Position numbers and translations under genes: made by a program | In this document: in pieces, positions 7,351-15,178 of the stretch | Position numbering within the stretch: position 1 is the stretch's first letter | Layout of the letters: every line of letters begins with the position of its first letter | Assembly: GCA_963577065.1 (NCBI GenBank) | Contig: CAUYXJ010000051.1 | Location: forward strand, 1 to 21,469 | Reading direction: 5' to 3' | Length of the DNA stretch: 21,469 nucleotides | Source: CAUYXJ01 sp963577065 | GTDB lineage: Bacteria; Chloroflexota; Dehalococcoidia; Tepidiformales; Tepidiformaceae | Notes under the pieces: generated by a model | The model's input: the letters and a program-made list of their open reading frames with translations, nothing else | What the model was told of the DNA's origin: nothing | Database searches by the model: none

Positions 7351-8559
7351 ATGAGCATGCGATCCAGAGTTATTGTCCGAATGCTTCCCTTCGTGCTCGT
7401 CGCCGCGACGGCGCTCGTTCTCATCAGCTGCAGCAGCTCTGAGGGTGCCGAAAGCCCCACCCCAAGCACCATCCCCCCCGCGGCGGCGACGGTTGCTCCA
7501 GCGACGGAGCCAGCGACCGTCTCCTCGACGGCGACGGCCGCGCCTTCGGCAACCACGCCGCCCGTGGTTCGCAGCGATGACCTCGCGGGAGCGCCGGTAC
7601 CGCCCCTCGCCGTCACCTCGGCCGAGGTCGATGAGGACCGGATCAACGCAGGCGCAGGGCGCTTCCCGCCCCTGAACGATCCCGCCGTCGTAGAGGCGGC
7701 AGATGCGGCCTGGCTGAGCGACGACACGCTCGTGCTCGGCGCCGAGCAGAACGGCGAAGCGCGCGCGTACCCCATCTCGATGATGCGCTTCCACCACGTC
7801 TCCAACGACATCCTCGGCGGGGAGCCGTACCTCGTTACCTTCTGAATAGCCTGCTCCTCCGGGGTCGGGTTCGACCCCGTCGTGGCTGGCGAGCGCCATC
7901 TGTTCCGGGCTTCCGGGCTGTACAACGGCGTCTTCGTCATGCTCGACGACGGCACCGGCTCCGTCTGGTCACACCTCGACGGTCTCGCCCTGAGCGGCGC
8001 CGAAGCGGGTGCCCAGCTCCAAATCCTGCCGCTCCAGACGACGACCTGGGGCGCCTGGCTCGCGCAACACCCAGGGACGACCACGGTCGACTTCGAGACC
8101 GGCTACAGCTACCGCGACCGCGTCAACCTCGGCGCGAGCGGGATCCGCGGCACGTTCCTCGAAACGCTCGGCGACCTCGACCCGCGCCTGCCCGAAAACG
8201 AACTCGTGATCGGCGTCCTCGCCGGCGACGAGGCGGTCGCGTTCCCGATCGCCAACCTTCCGCCCGGCGAACCGATGCAGGCCGAGGTCGGGGGCGTTCC
8301 CGTTGTCATCTTCGAGGACATCGAGGGCATGCCCGCGCTCGCCTACCACCGCCTGCTGACCGATGGCACGGTCCTGGACTTCGAGCGCCGCGAGGGTGCG
8401 ATCTACGACCTTCAGACGGGGTCCCAGTGGAGCGCCAGCGGCCGTGCCCTCGAGGGCGACCTGGCCGGTGTGCAGCTCGCCTTCGTGACCTCGTTCTTCA
8501 CCGAGTGGTACGGCTGGGCCGCCTTCCATCCCGAGACGGGCATCTTCGAGGGCGCGTAG
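7351..8559 (+). CDS. DUF3179 lipoprotein, predicted selenoprotein (UxxC), TGA at 7843 read as Sec
   Basis: One frame runs from ATG 7351 to the TAG at 8557, broken only by TGA at 7843-7845, giving 402 residues if read through. Residues 1-27 are a lipoprotein signal with lipobox LISC (C27), followed by an Ala/Pro/Thr-rich spacer to about residue 72. The DUF3179 domain follows: YPISMMRFHHVSNDILGGEPYLVTF, then codon 165 (TGA), then IACSSGVGFDP. Cysteine relatives have VTYCPLCxSAVxF here, so TGA takes the place of the first Cys and C168 the second. Downstream conservation is intact (FRASGLYNGVFVMLDDGTGSVW, TTWGAWLAQHPGT). A SECIS-like hairpin begins 15 nt after the TGA. The protein is expected outside the inner membrane as a redox lipoprotein. 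Without Sec insertion a 164-residue product would result. The alternative is a Cys-to-stop pseudogene. ATG 7351 is preferred over TTG 7333. Confidence 0.82.
7861..7878 (+). other. Candidate bacterial SECIS hairpin
   Basis: Stem GGGGTCG (7861-7867) and CGACCCC (7872-7878) pair perfectly over 7 bp around the loop GGTT. Twenty-two nucleotides lie between the TGA and the first loop base. Bacterial SECIS elements sit in the coding sequence just after UGA, with a short loop that has a G in its first positions (GGU in E. coli fdhF) roughly 16-37 nt from the codon. All these features are present, and the hairpin still encodes GVGFDP in frame. Confidence 0.7.
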
Positions 8560-8587
8560 CGCACCCGCGGACGGCGTGGCCGCTCGC

Positions 8588-8619
8588 AACGACAGCGGCG
8601 AAGATTCGCCGCTGTCGTT
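8588..8619. terminator. Bidirectional hairpin terminator, DUF3179 gene / aquaporin
   Basis: A perfect 14-bp stem AACGACAGCGGCGA/TCGCCGCTGTCGTT around the loop AGAT. It lies 28 nt after the stop of the plus-strand DUF3179 gene and overlaps the TAA of the minus-strand aquaporin gene, so it can serve both convergent transcripts. The flanking T runs are short. Confidence 0.6.
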
Positions 8620-9370
8620 ATGTCGCGTCTCCGGTTCGATCGCGCGGCTCGCCGGAGCCGTCGCGCTTCTGCGCAGGCGACCGCATCAGCTCGTAGGCCA
8701 GCGCTCCCAGAACGGCACCGGCGATCGGCCCGAGCCAATACACCCAGTGGGCGCTCCACTCGTTCCCGGCGATCGCTGGGCCGAGCGAACGGGCCGGGTT
8801 CATCGACGCGTTGGCCACGGGGCCCCAGGAGAGCGCCGCCAGCCCGACGTACGCGCCGATCGCGAGCCCCGCAGCACCGCCCTCCGCCCGCGCGTCGGTC
8901 GCTGCACCAAAGACCACGAGCGCCAGGAAGAATGTCAGGATGAACTCCGAGAGAAGCGCGGCATCGGTGCCGCCGATACGCGGCGCGGTCGCGCCCGCAT
9001 CCCCGTCCCCCCCGACGATGGCCACGATCGCCAGCCCTCCAAGGATGCCCCCAGCCAGCTGAGCGACGATATACGCGAGCGCTCGCCGATTGCCGATCCG
9101 GCGCGTCACGCGGAAGGCCACGGTGACCGCGGGATTGATGTGGCATCCGGAGACATGCCCTAAGGCGAAGACCAGCGCCATGACGATGAAGCCGAAGGCG
9201 AGGCCCACCCCGACGCCCGTGACCCCGCCCTCGCTGGCCGCGTCCACCGCGAGCGCGCCCGCCCCGACGAACACCAGTGCGAACGTACCCAGCGCCTCCG
9301 CCAGGCAGCTCGCCGCCGCCCCTCGGCGATCGGCGAGCCAATCGCGATCGGCGGTGGCAGTGTCGGTCAA
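8618..9370 (-). CDS. Aquaporin / MIP family channel
   Basis: A 250-residue membrane protein with about six transmembrane helices. Both pore motifs are present: HINPAVT (NPA 79-81) and ASMNPARSLGPA (NPA 191-193, with R194 of the selectivity filter). The first half-helix reads GHVSGCHINPAVT, close to the common GHISGAHLNPAVT but with Cys before His. The spacing and the Arg favour a water or small-solute aquaporin; substrate choice cannot be settled without the full ar/R filter alignment. The N-terminal 18 residues are soluble and charged. The start is TTG at 9370, the only candidate before the first helix, with no clear ribosome site, so the start is uncertain. It is convergent with the DUF3179 gene. 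Confidence 0.92.
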   Translation of the reverse strand: MTDTATADRDWLADRRGAAASCLAEALGTFALVFVGAGALAVDAASEGGVTGVGVGLAFGFIVMALVFALGHVSGCHINPAVTVAFRVTRRIGNRRALAYIVAQLAGGILGGLAIVAIVGGDGDAGATAPRIGGTDAALLSEFILTFFLALVVFGAATDARAEGGAAGLAIGAYVGLAALSWGPVANASMNPARSLGPAIAGNEWSAHWVYWLGPIAGAVLGALAYELMRSPAQKRDGSGEPRDRTGDAT

Positions 9371-9624
9371 CGCTGGGGGTTGGGCGCGGCCGGGCCCGGC
9401 CTCGCGCCGCCACCGGTGAACGCCGTCGTGCGATCTCGGATGGCGTCATCAGGATCCGGGTCTGTGGGCAGGCGGAGCAGCCCTGTGCCCCTGGCCGCGC
9501 CCGTGATCACGGCGCTCCTGCCCTCGATCGTCTGCATAGCCACCCCCAGCGGCGGCGCAGTATACGGTCGTAGGATGATTGAGCGAATCGTGGCCGCTGT
9601 AGCCCGCCGCCGCCCCCCCCGCGG
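9371..9624. other. Intergenic, no clear gene
   Basis: No recognisable coding signal. A 17-codon frame at 9574-9627 (plus; MIERIVAAVARRRPPRG) ends in a C-rich run and has only a weak ribosome site. The region is upstream of the aquaporin and downstream of the dehalogenase ORF. Confidence 0.3.
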
Positions 9625-9950
9625 CTAGGCGATCGACTGGTCGAACTCGCTCGCTATCTGCCCCGAATCCACCAGCCTCGCGAACTCCGCGTCGCTCAAC
9701 GCCGGGAAACTCGCGGTAGACCTAGCCGCTGTCCCGCCCCATCGGCACCGGCGGGCGCCTAATTCCGCCAGCAGACGCGGGAAGTTCGTAGACCGGGCCG
9801 GAGACGCGTGGGTGCCAAGGTCGTCCCCGAGAGCGCGGGGCTGGTAGAGGCCGCGCGCCTCCACGTTCGGCCAGCGAGGCAGTGGAGAACGCCCCCCGCA
9901 GACGCCCGTCAGGCCCACGACGCGAACACCGTCGAGTGGCAGCGGCACGC
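9625..9950 (-). pseudogene. Probable remnant of a CaiB/BaiF family CoA-transferase
   Basis: Within the tail of the dehalogenase frame, a CaiB/BaiF-like N-terminal motif (DGVRVVGLTGV) and a C-terminal-like motif (LSDAEFARLVDSGQI) are only about 70 residues apart. The complete enzyme is near 400 residues. The stretch between does not resemble the family, so an internal deletion or shuffling is inferred. Similarity is by eye and short. Confidence 0.4.
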
Positions 9951-10791
9951 TCACAGCGACTTGCCCGCCCTCCGCCGCAGGTCCCTTTGGTGGTCGGGAT
10001 GGGCGATCGCAGTCAGCTCCGCGGCCCACGTGGCCGAACATGCGGGCGTCCCCCTGTGCTCCTTTGGGGGCTCCCGGGCTCCTTAGGCAGGGACCCAAGA
10101 GTGCGTCCGCCAGCTCGCTGAAGGACGTCACCGTGAGGTCTGGCTGCAGCGGTGAGTCCTCGTAGGGCAGCCCCCGGCGATTCACGAAGGCCGCGCGGAG
10201 CCCGCAGGCTCTCGCGCCGAGAACGTCGAACGAGTTCGCGGAGACCATCAGACACGCGCTCGGCTCGAGCGCCAGGATCTGCGTCGCCCGACGGTAGACC
10301 GCTGGGTGCGGCTTGAACGCTCCCACGCGATCGACCGAGATGATCTCATCGAAGTCCCAGCGCACGCGGTTCTTCGCAAGGTACGCGAGAAAGTCGGTGT
10401 TCCCGTTGGAGAGCGCCACGAGCCGGAACCGAGAAGAGAGGCGTTCTAGCGCCGGCCGCACCTCGGCGAAGGGTTCGAGCTCCTGCCAATAACCCATGGC
10501 GCGCTCGACGTCCGCCTGCTCGAAACGAATCTCGTTGAGCCGCAAGGTGTAGCGAAGGGCGCGCTCGGCCACCTCCAGATACCCGCTGTGGCCCAGCATC
10601 AGGATCGTGTCCTGGTACTGCTCGATCCGCTGACGAGCGCGCCATTGCGCCCAGAAGCCGGCCGCACCTAGGCGACTGCCCTTCGATCGCAGAAGCGTCG
10701 CGAGGGGTGGAACGAGACTGCCGTCGAGATCGAGGACCGTCCCGAAGAGGTCGAAGGTGAGGGCGCGCACGCCATCGAAGCTGCTGCCCAT
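9625..10791 (-). CDS. Type II haloacid-dehalogenase-like HAD hydrolase, frame continuing into CoA-transferase remnants
   Basis: The first 235 or so residues (10791 to about 10087) are a complete HAD type II protein. FDLFGTVLD holds nucleophile D14, LSNGN (128-131) is motif II, GAFKPHP holds K160, and SANSFDVLGARACG (184-197) is motif IV, as in L-2-haloacid dehalogenases. ATG at 10791 fits the family N-terminus; the frame opens further to a TTG at 10830. The remaining 150 or so residues do not belong to HAD enzymes. About 282-299 (PLPLDGVRVVGLTGVCGG) resembles the start of CaiB/BaiF CoA-transferases (LDGVRVVDLTxVxAG), and about 363-379 (LSDAEFARLVDSGQIA) resembles their end. The middle of that enzyme is missing. 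The frame therefore appears to have lost the HAD stop and run into a deleted CoA-transferase gene. The dehalogenase part may still be active. Confidence 0.75.
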   Translation of the reverse strand: MGSSFDGVRALTFDLFGTVLDLDGSLVPPLATLLRSKGSRLGAAGFWAQWRARQRIEQYQDTILMLGHSGYLEVAERALRYTLRLNEIRFEQADVERAMGYWQELEPFAEVRPALERLSSRFRLVALSNGNTDFLAYLAKNRVRWDFDEIISVDRVGAFKPHPAVYRRATQILALEPSACLMVSANSFDVLGARACGLRAAFVNRRGLPYEDSPLQPDLTVTSFSELADALLGPCLRSPGAPKGAQGDARMFGHVGRGADCDRPSRPPKGPAAEGGQVAVSVPLPLDGVRVVGLTGVCGGRSPLPRWPNVEARGLYQPRALGDDLGTHASPARSTNFPRLLAELGARRCRWGGTAARSTASFPALSDAEFARLVDSGQIASEFDQSIA

Positions 10792-11461
10792 CGGCCGGAC
10801 GATACGCGCGCGGTCAGCTAGACATAGCAACCAGAGAGGTGGTTTACCGGCGGCCAGCGGTGCGAAGGCCGCCTAGCGCCGACATCGTCACCGTCACCGG
10901 ATCTTGGGTGCGCCCGCCAACACCACGCCGCAGATGAAGGATGTCCCCCTATGCCCGTTCCCCCGGTTTCGCTCGCTACGAGGAGCTGCGCATTCCTGCC
11001 ATTCGGGTCTGGGGCTGGCGGCGCACTGCTGGAACCGTGTCATCAGGTCGATGGTGTCTATGTGGAAAGGCAATTGGGTAGCCATCTGCCGGACCACTGT
11101 GACGCGAGCTACCGGCGCGCAATCGCTGACACGATCGGTGTGATCGACGCCCTGAACGGCCGGCGCAGCGTGAACGGTCCGCTCCTGGACGCCCTCCGGC
11201 GCCAGCTCCAATCGCTCACGGTTGAGCGATCGGAGGCGAGCGGCCAGTAACTGGCGTCCCGTGAGGGCTCACCCTTCGCGGCCGCCCGCAGCTGAGCCTG
11301 GAGCCGGTCGCGGCCGAAGCGGTGCCGGCGACGCGCCCTGGCCGAAGACCGCTCGCTTCACCACCACCCGCCGGTCGTGCGCACCCGCCCGCGCGCGCCG
11401 CTCGACAGCGACGGCCTGAGCATCGACGATCTCCCCGCGAACCGGTCCACGGGGAGGGAAC
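10792..11461. other. 0.67 kb without a clear gene; possible decayed coding segment
   Basis: No complete gene is recognised. In the plus strand, 10951-11250 ends with a protein-like stretch (SYRRAIADTIGVIDALNGRRSVNGPLLDALRRQL). A neighbouring frame just upstream reads YARSPGFARYEELRIPAIRVWG, which suggests a frameshifted remnant. The frame before the luciferase-like gene (about 11380-11460) reads RAPLDSDGLSIDDLPANRSTG but has no start. The strand and nature of any ancestral gene are unclear. Confidence 0.3.
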
Positions 11462-12568
11462 GTGAAGTTCGGCATTTTCTTCGAGATATCGGTGCCCCGC
11501 CCCTGGGGCCCCGAGACTGAATACACCGTCTACCAGAACTGCCTGGACCAGGCCCGACTCGCGGACGAGCTCGGCTTCGACCAGGCCTGGGCCGTCGAGC
11601 ACCATTTCCTCGAGGAATACTCGCACTGCTCCGCGCCCGAGATCTTCCTCACCGCCGTGGCAATGCAGACGAAACGGATCCGGGTAGGCCATGGGATCGT
11701 CACGTGCGTACCCGAACTGAACAACCCCATCCGTGCGGCAGAGCGAGCAGCCGTGCTCGATCTCGTTTCGGGCGGCCACCTCGAATTTGGGACCGGCCGC
11801 TCTGCCACCTGGACGGAACTCGGTGGCTTCGGCGCGAACCCGGACGACACGAAAAAGACCTGGGACGAGTTCGTGCGCGTCATTCCCAAGATGTGGGCAC
11901 AGGAGCGCTTCGGCTACGAGGGCCGTGCGTTCTCGATGCCTGAGCGCACCGTCCTGCCGAAGCCCTACCAGAAACCCCATCCGCCGATGTGGGTGGCAGT
12001 GACGAGCCCCGGCACCGAGATCGACGCCGCCGAGCGTGGCCTCGGAAGTCTGGGCCTCTCCTTCGGCGGGATCCCTGAGCAGGCGAAGAAAATCGCGGCC
12101 TACCGAAAGCGGATTCAGTCCTGCGAGCCCGTGGGTGAGTTCGTGAACGAGCAGGTGAACACCGTCAGCTTCCTCTACTGCCACCCAGACGACGAGCAAG
12201 GCGTGAAGACCGGCCAGGAACTGGCGGGAACCTTCAACTACCTCGCGGAACAGACTGTATCGACACGACAGGCGTACCCGACCCCCTCGTATGCGACCGC
12301 GGGGCTGCAGCAGGCCCTCCGACGCGAGTCGACGAACGGGCCCGAGGGTCGTGTTCCCGAAGGGCTGACGATCGGCGATCCCCATCGCGTGGCCGAGGCG
12401 GTGCGGCGCTGGGAGGCTGCGGGCGTCGATCGCATCACCTTCATGGTGAATACGATCGAGTTGGTCCCGCAGGAAGCGGTCCTCGCCTCGATGCGGCTGT
12501 TCGCGCAAGAGGTCATGCCGCAGTTCGCCGAGCCGGCAGCCCAGATCGCGACCGCGGGCGGCGGCTGA
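11462..12568 (+). CDS. LLM-class (luciferase-like) flavin-dependent oxidoreductase
   Basis: A 368-residue TIM-barrel monooxygenase of the bacterial luciferase-like family. It begins MKFGIFFEI, and the region LADELGFDQAWAVEHHFLEEYSHCSAPEIFL (about 33-63) matches the alkanal-monooxygenase pattern, including the EHHF segment that lines the flavin site. It continues with RIRVGHGIVTCVPELNNPIRAAERAAVLDLVSGGHLEFGTGRS (about 72-114), the usual signature of the family. GTG at 11462 has GGGAGG 4-5 nt upstream. The cofactor may be FMN or F420; the co-occurring Ddn-like gene makes F420 possible. The acetoacetate-decarboxylase-like gene starts 1 nt after the stop (TGAGATG), so the two are translationally linked and probably work on the same organic acid or ketone substrate. 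Confidence 0.92.
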   Translation: MKFGIFFEISVPRPWGPETEYTVYQNCLDQARLADELGFDQAWAVEHHFLEEYSHCSAPEIFLTAVAMQTKRIRVGHGIVTCVPELNNPIRAAERAAVLDLVSGGHLEFGTGRSATWTELGGFGANPDDTKKTWDEFVRVIPKMWAQERFGYEGRAFSMPERTVLPKPYQKPHPPMWVAVTSPGTEIDAAERGLGSLGLSFGGIPEQAKKIAAYRKRIQSCEPVGEFVNEQVNTVSFLYCHPDDEQGVKTGQELAGTFNYLAEQTVSTRQAYPTPSYATAGLQQALRRESTNGPEGRVPEGLTIGDPHRVAEAVRRWEAAGVDRITFMVNTIELVPQEAVLASMRLFAQEVMPQFAEPAAQIATAGGG

Positions 12569-12569
12569 G

Positions 12570-13333
12570 ATGCCCCTCACCGGCACCCGCGACCTGCGCG
12601 CCCTCGCGCCCAGCGCCCCCCTGCTCCCGAATCTCGACACCGAGCCCTGGGAACTGCGCCAGGCGGAGCATCTCCAGCTCCAGTACGAGCTCGGGAGCGA
12701 AAGCCGAACCGACCTGCTGCCGCCCGCACTTCACCCGAGCATCCCCCCGACGCTCCTCATCAACGTCACCCACGTCCCGGAGAGTGAGGTCGGAGCGTTC
12801 ACGATGAGCACCGTGCGTATCGGCTGCCGTTCCGGGGCGCGCCCGCGCGGGCTGCTCGTGCGGGGCTTTTGCGATTCAGAGGCGGCCATCGCAGCGCTGC
12901 GGGATCGCTGGGGTTTCCCCCTGGAACGCGCCGAGGTCACCCTTCACTCCAGCTACGACCACACCGCGACTGCGGTCGTGCTCGGAGGGCGGTCCGTGCT
13001 CGACGCGAGGCTCGTCGATCCCCATCGATCAGCGGCGGCGACATCCAGTACCTCGCTACCCTCAACCTCGCTCGGGTCAACCGGGGGGATGACCAGCTGC
13101 TGCTGGTCCAGGCCGATCCCGACTGGGTCTTCCATCGCGCGCAGCGAGGCCGTCCTCAGCTCTCGGCCTTCGATGCGGAGGCCTGGGCCCTGCCCGGCTC
13201 GCGCCCCGCGCAGCCGGTATCGGCTTCGCTGACGGTCGTCGACCTCACCCTGCCGCGGCTCCGCTACCTTGTCGATCCGGAGAAGCCGCCGCTGGAAGCG
13301 GTCGAGCGCCTACCTGAAGCGCAAAACGCCTGA
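12570..13333 (+). pseudogene. Acetoacetate-decarboxylase-family gene with a one-base frameshift
   Basis: The first frame (ATG 12570) gives an ADC-family N-terminal part (SRTDLLPPALHPSIPPTLLINV, GLLVRGFCDSEAAI) to residue 151 (LVDP). After the C4 run at 13020-13023 the homology continues in the -1 frame (SISGGDIQYLATLNLARV ... LTLPRLRYLVDPEKPPLEAVERL) to the TGA at 13331. Adding one C joins both into about 254 residues, the normal family length, so a one-base loss or a read error in the C run is likely. The Schiff-base lysine of true decarboxylases (FPKK) is replaced: GFPLER at 115-120. The protein, if made, is an ADC-like fold without classic decarboxylase chemistry. It is coupled to the luciferase-like gene upstream. 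Confidence 0.75.
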
Positions 13334-13388
13334 GGGCGCGGCTCTCCTGACCGAGGACGGCGGCCGCAGGCCGAACGAGCGGCAGGCG

Positions 13389-14036
13389 CTAGGCCCGGCT
13401 GCCCCAGCGATCCCACTGGGTGCTCTCCTGCCAGGCGTTGCGCCAAGGGCGGCCCCAAGGCCCCACCGGGTAGCCCACGGGGATGAGGGCGGAGACGGTC
13501 GCGTCCTCGGGCATCTCCAAGACCTCGTGGACGGAGGGGTTCTCGGTCGGCCGGATCGGTGAGTAGTCCGTCGCCAGCGTCAGGAAGACGGTCCCCAGAC
13601 CGCGTGAGCGCGCCGCGAGCATGAGGTTCTGGGCTGCGGGGTAGTTCGAGCCGAAGAACCCTGAGGCGTTGTCCGCATCGTCGGGGCAGCGGCCGGGCAT
13701 GCAGACGGCGACGATCGCGGGTGCCTCATCGAGATGCTCGACGTTGTGCATCGCCTTCGAGTAGACCCGCCGGCGATCATCCGTGAGGTCCGGCTGTTTG
13801 AGCACACCCTCGCCGATGTACTCCCTGCCGACCTCGCGGTAGGCGGCCGCGATCTTCCCGATCTGCTCGCGGTCGGTGACGACGACGAAGGCCCACATCT
13901 GCGTATTCCCGGCGCTCGGCGCCATCGTCGCCGCCTCGACGATGTACTCGAGGTCGTCACGTGGCACCGGATCGGCTTTGAGGTGACGCATGCTGCGCGT
14001 CGTGAAGATCGCTTCATGGAGGGAGAGGTCGCCCAT
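13389..14036 (-). CDS. Nitroreductase family protein (FMN-dependent)
   Basis: A 215-residue protein starting with ATG at 14036, with AAGGAG 8 nt upstream; the open frame to 14300 has no support. FMN-binding signatures are present: TTRSMRHLKADPVPRDDL (about 13-30, the RSxRxF-type phosphate contact) and AATMAPSAGNTQMWAF (about 37-52). A later LMLAARSRGLGTVFLTLAT segment (about 145-163) is typical of nitroreductase family oxidoreductases. These enzymes use NAD(P)H through FMN to reduce nitro groups, enones or quinones in the cytoplasm, usually as dimers. It lies 38 nt after the crotonase gene on the same strand, probably one operon. The insert GVLKQPDLTDDRRRVYSKAMHNVEHLDEAP is characteristic of the subgroup found with acyl-CoA genes. 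Confidence 0.88.
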   Translation of the reverse strand: MGDLSLHEAIFTTRSMRHLKADPVPRDDLEYIVEAATMAPSAGNTQMWAFVVVTDREQIGKIAAAYREVGREYIGEGVLKQPDLTDDRRRVYSKAMHNVEHLDEAPAIVAVCMPGRCPDDADNASGFFGSNYPAAQNLMLAARSRGLGTVFLTLATDYSPIRPTENPSVHEVLEMPEDATVSALIPVGYPVGPWGRPWRNAWQESTQWDRWGSRA

Positions 14037-14074
14037 GCTTGGCGCTCCTTTGGGCTTGGTGGGCTGTTCGTGGG

Positions 14075-14881
14075 CTATGGCCGGGGTGAACCGTAGACCG
14101 ATTCGATGGACTCGCCGGCATCGAAGCGATCCTGGATCGAGCCCATGGTTTCGATTGCTTCCTCGGTGCCAACGACGGTCTGGAAGAGACGCTGCTCGTT
14201 CGTGAGCGCATCGGTGAGGGTGAGGTCTTCGTTCTCGATGAGGATCTGCTTCAGGGTGCCCAGGGCCTTCGCCGGGCGATCGGCGAGACGGCTGGCCCAA
14301 TCAAGGGCGACCTCCACGGAGGTGCCGTCGGCAACGACCCGGTTCACGCCCCCGAGCTCATAGATGCGCTGGGCTGGCAGCGGCGTGCCATCGAGGACCA
14401 TCTCGGCCGTCGCCGTACGCCCGATGATGCGCGCGAGGCGACTGGTGCCACCGATGCCCGTCGTCAGCGCGATCTGGATCTCCGGCTGGCCGAAGCGGGC
14501 TTGCTCCTCGGCGATGCGCAGGTCGCAGGCCCAGCCCAGCTCGGCGCCGCCCCCGGAGCAGTCCCCGGAGATGGCCGCGATCGTCACGACCTGGGTCTTC
14601 GCCAGCTCCTGAAGGCAGACGCCCCAACCGCCGCCGGTGCCGGTGGTGGGCTCGCCGGTGACCGTGTTCCGCAGATCGCGCAGCCAGGCGTGCTCGTACC
14701 AGTGGCCCGGCGTAGCTGCGGCCAGGACGGAAACGCGCGCGCCACCCTCGCGGGCCTCGATGAGCGCGTCCCCGAGCTGCCCGATCCCCTCCCAGGAGCC
14801 GTGGTTGTTGATCTCTGGGTTCGACATCGTGATGAGGGCGACCCCCTCACGGGGCCGTTCAAGCGTGACGATTTCGGCCAC
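14075..14881 (-). CDS. Enoyl-CoA hydratase/isomerase family protein (both catalytic Glu present)
   Basis: A 268-residue crotonase-fold protein. GTG at 14881 is selected because GAGGAGG lies 5 nt upstream; the frame extends to 15094 without support. The core AAISGDCSGGGAELGWACDLRIA forms the oxyanion hole and carries the first catalytic Glu (GGGAE). ARFGQPEIQIALTTGIGGTSRLARIIG carries the second Glu (QPE). Both match the residues equivalent to Glu144 and Glu164 of rat enoyl-CoA hydratase, so it should hydrate or isomerise an unsaturated acyl-CoA. GHWYEHAW replaces the usual FxAGxD loop, which suggests an unusual substrate. The nitroreductase follows in the same operon. Confidence 0.88.
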   Translation of the reverse strand: MAEIVTLERPREGVALITMSNPEINNHGSWEGIGQLGDALIEAREGGARVSVLAAATPGHWYEHAWLRDLRNTVTGEPTTGTGGGWGVCLQELAKTQVVTIAAISGDCSGGGAELGWACDLRIAEEQARFGQPEIQIALTTGIGGTSRLARIIGRTATAEMVLDGTPLPAQRIYELGGVNRVVADGTSVEVALDWASRLADRPAKALGTLKQILIENEDLTLTDALTNEQRLFQTVVGTEEAIETMGSIQDRFDAGESIESVYGSPRP

Positions 14882-15178
14882 GGCAGCCTCCTCGGTGAAG
14901 TTGGCGAACGATAGGCGGCACCGCACCGGAGGGCAAGCCCAGCGCCGCCAAAGGAACTGGCGCCCGATGGCCACACGGGTCAGGTAGGCGAGAGATGACA
15001 AGGATCGGGCGCGGCATGCGGGCCGCTGCTGCGTTGAAGCGGTAGTGAAGCGCTCCTGCTGGTCATCGACTCCCTCGAGATCGACGCGGCCCACAGCGAT
15101 TGCGATGGGGGGCGGCGGGTGCCTGGCGCAGCTACAGAGCCGCCCCCTCGCCCGCGCTCGACGGGCTGCGGCGCGTGT

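Noticed and set aside
7861..7878. tRNA T-arm (GGGTTCGACCC)
   Set aside because: No acceptor, D or anticodon arms lie around it, it is inside a conserved coding frame, and the stronger pairing is the 7-bp SECIS-like stem.
7252..7899. Long N-terminal extension of the methyltransferase
   Set aside because: It is antisense to the DUF3179 gene, of low-complexity Arg/Gly composition, and a strong ribosome site supports the start at 7251.
7333..8559. Two separate genes, 7333-7845 and 7882-8559
   Set aside because: They share one frame, together make a single DUF3179 protein, and the second piece has no convincing start of its own. The TGA sits on the conserved Cys, so a single Sec-containing gene explains the data better.
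11216..12640. 474-codon minus-strand ORF
   Set aside because: It is antisense to the luciferase-like gene; His/Arg/Gly-rich, without motifs.
13017..13030. Programmed -1 frameshift in the ADC-like gene
   Set aside because: GAT CCC CAT is not a classic slippery heptamer and no pseudoknot or stem is evident just after it. A lost C in the run is the simpler reading.
14882..15094. Upstream extension of the first crotonase
   Set aside because: GAGGAGG directly before GTG 14881 fixes the start, and the extension has no crotonase similarity.
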